A stretch of DNA of 11,260 nt from contig VBJR01000189.1 of assembly GCA_005880175.1 (NCBI GenBank), forward strand, positions 4,944 to 16,203, in the 5' to 3' direction. The notes beneath the pieces are model-generated. The model was not told where the DNA came from. It did no database searches and saw only the letters and a list, made by a program, of their open reading frames with translations. Positions 6,478-11,260 of this stretch are shown here, piece after piece. The position numbers and the translations under genes were made by a program. This DNA is from Chloroflexota bacterium (GTDB taxonomy: Bacteria > Chloroflexota > Dormibacteria > Dormibacterales > Dormibacteraceae). Within the stretch, counting starts at the first letter, position 1; every line of letters starts with the position of its first letter.

Positions 6478-6777
6478 ATGCAGAACCTGGTGAGCGCCGA
6501 GGAACTGGCGGACCACCTGAACAAGCTGTCCCTCAACAACCCGATGTGGGGCGAGGGCGGCTTCCGGGTGGGCGGCCGCTGGCTCGAGATCGACCCCGAA
6601 CTCTCGGACCAGCTGGCCGCGGTGATGCTCAAGTGCGACCTCGAGACCGCTCGCCGGCGCAACGAGGAAGAGGCGCGCTGGTTCGTCGCGGGAGGCGTCG
6701 CGGTCGTGTACGTGAACGGCAAGGGCTGGCGGCCCGTCAAGAACAAGAACTGGCTCCGGCAGGCCCCGCAGGACTGA
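6478..6777 (+). CDS. Small protein of unknown function (99 residues)
   Basis: I do not recognise the family. The protein is soluble-looking, with no signal peptide or membrane helix. It has an N-terminal helix-like stretch (AEELADHLNKL), a central WGEGGFRVGGRWLEI segment likely to be beta structure, an acidic-basic helix (LETARRRNEEEARWF), a hydrophobic VAGGVAVVYV strand and a basic C-terminus (NGKGWRPVKNKNW). Four tryptophans and many charges suggest a compact domain rather than a shadow frame. AAAGGAGAG lies upstream; from its GGAG core ATG 6478 is 15 bases away, whereas in-frame CTG 6472 is at the ideal 9 bases and would add two residues. A MerR-type gene follows 30 bp downstream in the same direction, so the two may share a transcript. 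Confidence 0.7.
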   Translation: MQNLVSAEELADHLNKLSLNNPMWGEGGFRVGGRWLEIDPELSDQLAAVMLKCDLETARRRNEEEARWFVAGGVAVVYVNGKGWRPVKNKNWLRQAPQD

Positions 6778-6807
6778 CCCGGCGCCGGGCCGAGCCATGA
6801 GAGCGCT

Positions 6808-7713
6808 GTGAGCGGAGGCGGGCGGCCGCCCATCGAGCCCGTGGACGCGGTGCTCGGCATCGGCCGGTACGCGCGGGCGCCCGCGCCGGACGACGCCGGG
6901 GGCCCGCTGCTGGGCATCGGCACGTTCGCCCGGCGCTCCCGGCTGTCGCTGAAGGCGCTGCGCCTGTACGCCAAGCTCGGCGTGCTGTCGCCCGCGCACG
7001 TGGACCCGGCCACCGGCTACCGCCGCTACCACGAGGCGCAGCTGGGGACCGCCCGGCTGGTGGCGATGCTGCGCCGCCTGGACATGCCGCTGGCGCGGGT
7101 CGCCGAGGTCGTCGCGGCGGACGGGCCGCGCGGCGCCGACGTGATCGCCGAGCACTGGGACGCGGTCGAGCGCCGCGTCGCTTCCCAGCGCGAGCTGGCG
7201 GCGCACCTGCGCAACCGGCTGCTGGGCGAGGAGCGGAGCTTCGCGACGTTCGAGGTCCGCGAGCGCGACGTCCCCGAGCAGCTGGTGCTCACCGAGCAGC
7301 GGCACGTGCTGCTGCCGGACCTGTCGGACTGGATCGCGTCGGCCGTGCCCCGCCTGCGCCGGGCCGCGGAGGCGTGCGGGGGCGCGGCCGGGCCGCCGTT
7401 CATCGTCTACCACGGCGAGGTCAACCAGGACAGCGACGGCCCCGTGGAGGCCTGCATGCCGGTGGACCCCGCCCGGGCGGCGGACACAACGGTTGCGACG
7501 CGCCGCGAGCCCGCTCACCACGAGGCGTACGTCAGGCTGCGGCGGGCCCAGGCCGAGAACCCGCAGATCCTCTCCGCGTTCGACGCGGTCGGCCAGTGGA
7601 TCACGGACCACTGCCGCGAGGAGACCGGGCCGCCGCGCGAGGTCTACTTCACGAACTACGGCGCGGCGGCGCCGACCGACGAGGTGTGCGACGTCGCCTT
7701 CCCGATCCGCTGA
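6808..7713 (+). CDS. MerR-family transcriptional regulator with GyrI-like effector domain
   Basis: A 301-residue regulator. Residues about 35-80 carry the MerR winged helix pattern (IGTFARRSRLSLKALRLYAKLG, then a DPATGYRRY wing), followed by a dimerisation helix region to about 135. The C-terminal half (about 190-300) has GyrI/BmrR-like features such as FIVYHGEVN near its start, suggesting it binds a hydrophobic drug-like ligand, as BmrR and BltR do. The layout is that of multidrug-responsive MerR proteins, but no efflux pump gene lies nearby; the 99-residue gene just upstream is the only co-directional neighbour. An unusual 34-residue N-terminal extension repeats the phrase LGIGxxAR. The GTG start has only a weak GAGAG upstream; GTG 6841 is an in-frame alternative. 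Confidence 0.86.
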   Translation: MSGGGRPPIEPVDAVLGIGRYARAPAPDDAGGPLLGIGTFARRSRLSLKALRLYAKLGVLSPAHVDPATGYRRYHEAQLGTARLVAMLRRLDMPLARVAEVVAADGPRGADVIAEHWDAVERRVASQRELAAHLRNRLLGEERSFATFEVRERDVPEQLVLTEQRHVLLPDLSDWIASAVPRLRRAAEACGGAAGPPFIVYHGEVNQDSDGPVEACMPVDPARAADTTVATRREPAHHEAYVRLRRAQAENPQILSAFDAVGQWITDHCREETGPPREVYFTNYGAAAPTDEVCDVAFPIR

Positions 7714-7731
7714 ACCTGGCGGCGGTCGCCG

Positions 7732-8550
7732 TTACCCGCGCTGGCGCGACGCCTCGTAGAGCACGATCGAGGCCGCGACGGCCATGTTCAGGGAGTCGGC
7801 CGCGCCCGCCATCGGGATGCGCGCGACCGTGCCGCACAGGGCGCGCAGGCCGTGGCTGGCGCCCGCCGCCTCGTTGCCCACGACGACGACGGTCGGCCGG
7901 CGCAGGTCCACGTCGCCGAGCACGGTCTGGCCGGCAGAGTCCGTGCCCACCACCTGCACGCGGGGCCGGCCGGCCAGCCACCGCTCCAGGTCGGCCGGGC
8001 CGCCCACCTCGACCAGCGGCAGCGAGAACAGCGAGCCCATGCTGGCCCGGATCGCCCGCGGGTCGTACGGGTCGGCGGCGTGGCCGGTGACCACGACCGC
8101 GTGGGCGCCCAGCGCGTCGGCGGAGCGGATCACCGTGCCCACGTTGCCCGGGCTGGCCGGGCGGTCGAGCACCACCACCAGGAGGTCGTCGGGCAGCGCC
8201 AGGTCCTCCAGCCGGCGCCCGCGCAGCTCGGCCACGACCAGCAGCTCCGACGGCTGCTCCCGGTCGCTCAGCTGCTCCATCAGCTCGGGCGCCAGCCGGT
8301 AGTGGCATTCGGCCCCGCACGTGGCCACGACCTCGGTGGCCCAGCCCGACAGCTCGCGCCCGTCCTCCGAGCAGACGCTGCGCACCGGCCAGCCGGCGGC
8401 GACCAGGCGCTGGATGGGCCTGACGCCCTCCACGAACAGCTCGCCGTACTGCCGCCGGCGGGTGCGGTTGCGCTTCAGGACCTCCAGGCGCTGGAAGACG
8501 TTGTTGGCACGGCCCACGCGCACCACGCGCGGGCGCTCACGCTGGATCAC
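7732..8550 (-). CDS. TrmH/SpoU-family RNA 2'-O-ribose methyltransferase
   Basis: A 272-residue SPOUT methyltransferase that should methylate a ribose 2'-OH in rRNA or tRNA. The N-terminal third is an RNA-binding substrate domain (NNVFQRLEVLKRNRTRRR then GELFVEGVRPI, residues 16-46). The knotted catalytic domain shows motif 1 SPGNVGTVIRSADALG with the conserved Asn136 and Arg142, RASMGSLFSLPL, motif 2 GNEAAG at 225-230 and motif 3 IPMAGAADSLNMAVAASIVLYE. All three family motifs are intact and length is normal. The GTG start has only GAGG almost touching it, so a start a few codons downstream is possible. It converges with the MerR gene (18 bp apart) and diverges from a THUMP methyltransferase (17 bp). 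The target nucleotide cannot be assigned. Confidence 0.9.
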   Translation of the reverse strand: MIQRERPRVVRVGRANNVFQRLEVLKRNRTRRRQYGELFVEGVRPIQRLVAAGWPVRSVCSEDGRELSGWATEVVATCGAECHYRLAPELMEQLSDREQPSELLVVAELRGRRLEDLALPDDLLVVVLDRPASPGNVGTVIRSADALGAHAVVVTGHAADPYDPRAIRASMGSLFSLPLVEVGGPADLERWLAGRPRVQVVGTDSAGQTVLGDVDLRRPTVVVVGNEAAGASHGLRALCGTVARIPMAGAADSLNMAVAASIVLYEASRQRG

Positions 8551-8567
8551 GCCTCTAGGATCGGCGG

Positions 8568-9683
8568 ATGCGGCTCGTCGCGCGCTGCCTCCGGGGCATC
8601 GAGTGGATCTGCGCCGCCGAGCTGGCGGCCGCCGGCGCCCACGTCGAGGCCGTGGAGCACCGGCTGGTGGAGTGCCGGGCGGCGCCCGGGCCGGCGCTGC
8701 TCGGCGCCGGGACGGTCGACGACCTGTTCCTGCTCGGCCTCCGGCTGACCGGCGCCGGGCGGCAGCGGACCGCGCTGGCCGAGGTGCGGGCCCAGGTCGA
8801 GCGCCTGGAGGCGGGCCCGCTGCTGGCCGCGGTCGAGGCGGTGCGGCCGCTGCCGGCGGACGCGCCGTTCGAGGTGGTGGCGAGCTTCCTGGGCCGGCGC
8901 AACTACAGCCGCTTCGAGATCGAGCGAGCGGCCGGCGAGGGGCTGGAGCGGGCGCTCGGCCGCCGGTTCGTCCCGGGCCCGCTGGGGGCGGACGAGCACC
9001 CGCCCCTGAGCTGGCGCGTGCACCTGTACGACGAGGGCGGCTTCCTCGGCCTCCGGCTGGCCGCCGCGCCCCTTCACCGGCGCCCGTACAAGCTGGACTC
9101 GCTGGCCGGGACCCTGCACCCGCCGCTCGCCCGGGCCGCCGCGGCGCTCGGGGGTGTCGCGCCGGGCGACCGGGTCCTCGACCCGTTCTGCGGCGCGGGC
9201 ACGATGCTGCTGGAGGCCGGCGGCGAGCAGCCGGCGGCGAGGCTGGTGGGCGCCGACATCGCGGCCGGAGCGGTGCGGTCGGCCGGTGCCAACGCGGAGC
9301 GAGCCGGCGTGCGGGCGGCCCTGCTGGTGGCCGATGCCGGCCGGCTGCCGCTGGCGGACGGCGCCGCCGGCGTGGTGCTCACGAACCCGCCGTGGTCACG
9401 GCGGCTGGCGCCGGCCGGCTCGCTGGCCGGCGGCCTGGAGCCGTTCTGGCGGGAGGCGGCGCGGGTGACGGCGGGCCGGGTCGTGGTGGTCCTGGAGGAG
9501 CTGGAGGACCAGGCCGAACCGATCGCCGCCGCCGGGCTGGAGCCGGTCGTCCTGCAGCGGGTCGCGGTGTCGGGCGCCTGGACCACGCTGGGGCTGCTGG
9601 CCCCGGCGGGGCGGCGGCGAGCCGAGCTGGCCCGGCTCGCCGCGCTTGGGCTCCGCCCTATGTCCGGAGCGGCTCCCGCTTGA
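8568..9683 (+). CDS. THUMP-type RNA guanine-N2 methyltransferase (UPF0020/Trm14-RlmL-like)
   Basis: A 371-residue RNA methyltransferase. Residues 1 to about 165 fit a ferredoxin-like/THUMP RNA-binding region (opening RCLRGIEWICAAEL; FEVVASFLGRRNYSRFEIE at 101-119). The linker RRPYKLDSLAGTLHPPLA at 171-188 is the family hallmark before the Rossmann domain, which has DPFCGAGTMLLEA at 205-217, an acidic GADIA at 228-232 and catalytic NPPW at 273-276. Relatives methylate guanine N2 in tRNA or 23S rRNA. ATG 8568 follows AGGATC at a suitable distance. Its last 26 bases overlap the 3' end of the convergent glsB-like gene. Together with the divergent TrmH gene it forms a small RNA-modification pair. 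Which RNA it modifies is not determined. Confidence 0.88.
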   Translation: MRLVARCLRGIEWICAAELAAAGAHVEAVEHRLVECRAAPGPALLGAGTVDDLFLLGLRLTGAGRQRTALAEVRAQVERLEAGPLLAAVEAVRPLPADAPFEVVASFLGRRNYSRFEIERAAGEGLERALGRRFVPGPLGADEHPPLSWRVHLYDEGGFLGLRLAAAPLHRRPYKLDSLAGTLHPPLARAAAALGGVAPGDRVLDPFCGAGTMLLEAGGEQPAARLVGADIAAGAVRSAGANAERAGVRAALLVADAGRLPLADGAAGVVLTNPPWSRRLAPAGSLAGGLEPFWREAARVTAGRVVVVLEELEDQAEPIAAAGLEPVVLQRVAVSGAWTTLGLLAPAGRRRAELARLAALGLRPMSGAAPA

Positions 9684-9915
9684 TCAGGTGGACGATGCCC
9701 ACCAGGACGCAGGCGCCGATCACGGCCACGATGAAGGAGGCGATCAGCCCGGTCGCCTGGATCCCGAGGAGCGCGGAGATGATCCAGCCGCCGACGAGGC
9801 CGCCGATGACGCCGAGGATCACGTCCACGATGACGCCATAGCCGTGTCCGCTCATGAGCAGGCCGGCGAGCCAGCCGGCGATGCCGCCGACGATCAGAAA
9901 GAGAATCAATTGCAT
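9658..9915 (-). CDS. GlsB/YeaQ/YmgE-family small membrane stress protein (transglycosylase-associated family)
   Basis: An 85-residue integral membrane protein with three hydrophobic helices: about 2-20 (LILFLIVGGIAGWLAGLL), 28-52 (IVDVILGVIGGLVGGWII) and 57-78 (GLIASFIVAVIGACVLVGI), rich in glycine zippers, and a short basic tail. This matches the GlsB/YeaQ/YmgE family, stress-induced membrane proteins whose molecular role is not settled. The ATG at 9915 is chosen over GTG 9936 because AGGAGG (9930-9925) is exactly nine bases upstream. Its codons are less GC-biased than its neighbours'. The stop lies inside the end of the convergent THUMP methyltransferase gene. An AT-rich spacer with inverted repeats lies upstream, so it is likely to have its own regulated promoter. 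Confidence 0.9.
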   Translation of the reverse strand: MQLILFLIVGGIAGWLAGLLMSGHGYGVIVDVILGVIGGLVGGWIISALLGIQATGLIASFIVAVIGACVLVGIVHLIKREPLRT

Positions 9916-9924
9916 CAGAGTTTC

Positions 9925-9930
9925 CCTCCT
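9925..9930 (-). promoter_or_regulatory. Consensus Shine-Dalgarno AGGAGG of the glsB-like gene
   Basis: A perfect AGGAGG on the minus strand, nine bases before ATG 9915, decides the start and implies strong translation. Confidence 0.75.
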
Positions 9931-9945
9931 ACTCACGATGGATCG

Positions 9946-9957
9946 CCTTATATGATA
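9946..9957 (-). promoter_or_regulatory. Candidate -10 region of the glsB-like gene
   Basis: The minus strand reads TATCATATAAGG, the most AT-rich point in the window; TATCAT fits TANNNT. TAGTGT at 9966-9961 is an alternative. No good -35 is seen, so an alternative sigma factor or an activator is possible. Confidence 0.35.
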
Positions 9958-9984
9958 GCAACACTATCGGATTAAGCGATAGTG
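9954..9984. repeat. Nested inverted repeats (CACTATCG-n7-CGATAGTG plus a third GATAG)
   Basis: CACTATCG (9962-9969) and CGATAGTG (9977-9984) form a perfect 8-7-8 inverted repeat. A further GATAG at 9954-9958 pairs with the same CTATC (9964-9968), so two hairpins of 8 and 5 pairs exclude each other. There is no T-run, which argues against a simple terminator for the upstream globin gene; an operator or a leader switch for the glsB-like gene is more likely. Confidence 0.5.
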
Positions 9985-10005
9985 CTTCTAGGAGGAATCT
10001 GCGGG

Positions 10006-10461
10006 TCAGGACTCGGTGAGGCCGTCCCAGCCCCAGCGCGGCATGGGCAGGCCGCGCGGCACGGTGGAGCCGTGGGGCGAGCAGGCGAGGACCTGCGCCA
10101 CCGCCCACTCCATGTACGCTCGGAGGCCAGCCCGGAACTCGGGGTCGGCCGGCAGCCCGGCGTCGTCGGCGGCCTGGACGAAGCAGGCGACGAAGCGCGT
10201 GCCGAGATCGTCCTCGGCGCCCTGGGCGGCGTGCACGTCGAGCATGGCCGAGTGGCCGCCCCACCGCTCCGAGTACCGCGGCGGTCCGCCGAACACCTCG
10301 GCCCAGTAGCCGGCGAGCCGCTCGATGTGGTCGGGCTGGCCCGGGTGGGAGAACGGGTGGTTCAGCTCGGGGTCATCGAGGCAGCGCTGGTGGTGCGCCT
10401 CGGCCAGGGCGAGGAAGGCCGGCTCACCGCCGGCGAACTCGAACATCGAGGGACGTGGCAT
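10006..10461 (-). CDS. Group II (GlbO-type) truncated hemoglobin-like protein
   Basis: A 151-residue globin of the 2-on-2 truncated type, expected to bind haem and handle oxygen, nitric oxide or peroxide in the cytoplasm. Seen: an opening FAGGEPAFLALAEAHHQRCL helix, DPELNHPFSH at 30-39, PDHIERLAGYWAEVFGGPPRYS at 43-64 containing the GGP typical of trHb, and MLDVHAAQ with His77 as the likely proximal haem ligand. The position of the usual B10 tyrosine carries His-His, a feature I associate with one actinobacterial subgroup. The C-terminal tail after residue 127 is proline-rich and not part of the globin fold. The ATG appears to be at the transcription start (leaderless), with TTGACA overlapping the stop of the preceding lipoprotein gene 35 bp upstream. 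Confidence 0.87.
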   Translation of the reverse strand: MPRPSMFEFAGGEPAFLALAEAHHQRCLDDPELNHPFSHPGQPDHIERLAGYWAEVFGGPPRYSERWGGHSAMLDVHAAQGAEDDLGTRFVACFVQAADDAGLPADPEFRAGLRAYMEWAVAQVLACSPHGSTVPRGLPMPRWGWDGLTES

Positions 10462-10467
10462 GGTCGA

Positions 10468-10500
10468 ACACTATCGCCGCCGGCCCACGCCCGATGTCAA
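10468..10500 (-). promoter_or_regulatory. Candidate promoter of the truncated globin gene
   Basis: The minus strand has a perfect TTGACA (10500-10495) overlapping the lipoprotein stop codon. GATAGT (10475-10470) follows after 19 bases, and TAGTGT (10473-10468) after 21. A start from either would begin at or next to ATG 10461. The sequence CGATAGTGTT here recurs before the glsB-like gene. Confidence 0.45.
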
Positions 10501-10925
10501 GGTCCGCTGACGACGACCGTGACCCGGTACCGGCCGGCGCCGCCCGTGCAGGACAGCGCCTCACCGCAGCTGGAACGGGAGGCGGTGACGTCGGCCCGGC
10601 CCGGCCCCACGGCGGTGAACGTCGCGCTCACCTGCCCGCACCCGACCCCGGGCGGGCAGGACCCCGGCGAGACCACCGGCTGCCCGTCCTGCCGCAGGAC
10701 CGCCGCGTTCGAGCTGCCCGCGACGTTCCAGTACGTGCTGCCCAGCGCGAGCGCCAGCCGCCCGCCCGTCGTCAGCGTGACCGTCCGGCCGTTGTCGGCG
10801 TCCGCGACCCTGACGACGGCCGGCGCCGAGCTCGCCCCGCCGGCGGCGGCCCCACCACAGCCGGCCACGGCCAGCGCGGCCGCGAGGACGGCGATCCACA
10901 TGCGGTCCGAAACGCATACCCTCAT
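10497..10925 (-). CDS. Small secreted lipoprotein with beta-sandwich-like domain
   Basis: A 142-residue exported lipoprotein. Residues 1-23 are a lipoprotein signal peptide with arginines, a hydrophobic core (IAVLAAALA) and lipobox VAGC, lipidation at Cys23. A Gly/Ala/Ser linker follows. The mature part (about 37-140) is strand-rich: GRTVTLTTGGRLALALG, then YWNV, VLRQDG, a Cys90/Cys96 pair, GQVSATFTAVGPGRADVTA, a Cys120/Cys126 pair and YRVTVVVSG. This pattern recalls Ig-like or I42 (chagasin-type) inhibitor folds and matches a class of actinobacterial lipoproteins of unknown role; the four cysteines probably form two small disulphide loops. ATG 10925 has a weak GGGG upstream; ATG 10901 would remove the N-terminal arginines. 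The globin gene follows 35 bp downstream. No specific function can be assigned. Confidence 0.8.
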   Translation of the reverse strand: MRVCVSDRMWIAVLAAALAVAGCGGAAAGGASSAPAVVRVADADNGRTVTLTTGGRLALALGSTYWNVAGSSNAAVLRQDGQPVVSPGSCPPGVGCGQVSATFTAVGPGRADVTASRSSCGEALSCTGGAGRYRVTVVVSGP

Positions 10926-11003
10926 TGACGCCCCGATGCTGGGGGATGCTACATCGGCAGCGACGGCCGCACCCGCGGCCGGCCATCGGACGGGAGAGTG
11001 AGG
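10926..11003. promoter_or_regulatory. Divergent intergenic region between two lipoprotein genes
   Basis: This 78-bp gap has a GATGCT direct repeat at a 10-bp step (10935-10940, 10945-10950) and the inverted pair CCGATG/CATCGG (10933-10938, 10952-10957). TAGCAT on the minus strand (10951-10946) is a possible -10 for the left gene. GGGAGAG (10992-10998) is the ribosome binding site of the right gene. Confidence 0.35.
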
Positions 11004-11260
11004 ATGCGCGGGCGGAGCCTGCTGCTCGTGGCCCTGGCGCTCGCGTCGTGCGGCCGTGTCCCCGTGCCGCACCACGTCGATCCGGCCGCGGTGCAGCGGG
11101 TGGCGACGCAGCCCGCCGCGAACCCGGGCTACCACCATGGGCCCGTGATGCACGACCCCGTCGTCCACACGGTCTTCTGGCTCCCCGCCGGCCACCACTT
11201 CGAGCCGGTCGGGACGGGGGCCGGCGACGCGGCGTACGAGCAGCGCGTGAACCGGTTCCT
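11004..11260 (+). CDS. Secreted lipoprotein, 5' part only (runs off the window)
   Basis: The first 85 codons of a gene cut by the window end. The start is RGRSLLLVALALASC, a lipoprotein signal peptide with lipobox LASC and lipidation at Cys16, so the product is anchored outside the membrane. The mature region has a His- and Pro-rich stretch (PGYHHGPVMHDPVVHTVFWLPAGHHF) resembling secreted actinobacterial proteins that begin with a GGPVMH..VH.IFW-type strand and whose function I do not know. ATG 11004 is supported by GGGAGAG five bases upstream. It diverges from the other lipoprotein gene. Catalytic or binding features cannot be judged from this fragment. Confidence 0.72.
   Translation, partial: MRGRSLLLVALALASCGRVPVPHHVDPAAVQRVATQPAANPGYHHGPVMHDPVVHTVFWLPAGHHFEPVGTGAGDAAYEQRVNRF

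Noticed and set aside
9991..10017. Plus-strand AGGAGGAA followed by a six-codon CTG frame, as a leader peptide
   Set aside because: No plus-strand gene follows, and the region lies downstream of the minus-strand globin gene.
10926..11198. A longer start of the lipoprotein on the minus strand
   Set aside because: It would bury the signal peptide behind 91 Arg/His-rich residues and run antisense to the divergent lipoprotein gene.
1..11260. Search for tRNA, rRNA, CRISPR, insertion sequences or attachment sites
   Set aside because: No cloverleaf-like, regularly spaced, transposase or direct-repeat-flanked structure was seen by eye on either strand.

Overview
The window is about 11.3 kb of very GC-rich DNA. 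The strongly GC-biased third codon positions, frequent GTG starts, starts with little or no leader, an F420/flavin luciferase-like enzyme, lipobox lipoproteins and a group II truncated globin all fit an actinobacterium (Actinomycetota). I cannot fix the genus. I see no tRNA, rRNA, CRISPR array, insertion sequence or phage gene. Coding density is high and the longest gap is about 150 bases.

Left part (21-1546): two RsmC-like methyltransferase genes lie head to head. The minus-strand gene is a one-domain enzyme with an intact NPP catalytic motif. The plus-strand gene has an extra N-terminal domain, a polyproline linker, and a methyltransferase domain whose NPP motif has changed to NVPT. The pair resembles the two domains of E. 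coli RsmC distributed over two proteins.

Centre (1556-6326): a five-gene catabolic-looking module. A tightly coupled minus-strand run holds a VOC dioxygenase-fold protein, two amidohydrolase_2/ACMSD-type enzymes and a GMC flavin oxidoreductase. A luciferase-like (LLM class) oxidoreductase diverges from it. The substrate is not evident; the enzyme classes suggest breakdown of a small aromatic or cyclic carboxylate. Three of the five proteins appear to lack a block their families normally carry, always in frame: the GMC enzyme lacks the HxxGTCR segment with its catalytic histidine, one amidohydrolase lacks about 45 residues, and the LLM protein lacks both its N-terminus and an internal loop. 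A perfect 16-bp palindrome sits on the predicted promoter of the second amidohydrolase.

Right-centre (6327-7713): a 99-residue protein of unknown family, preceded by a roughly 100-nt leader, is followed by a MerR regulator with a GyrI-like ligand-binding domain, probably as one transcript.

Right (7732-9683): a TrmH/SpoU RNA methyltransferase and a THUMP-type RNA methyltransferase diverge from a 17-bp gap. The latter overlaps tail to tail with glsB-like gene 9658-9915, which encodes a small three-helix membrane stress protein.

Far right (9916-11260): an AT-rich structured spacer, a truncated globin, a small cysteine-containing lipoprotein, and the start of a second secreted lipoprotein running off the window. 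The spacer before the glsB-like gene and the globin promoter share a 10-bp sequence.
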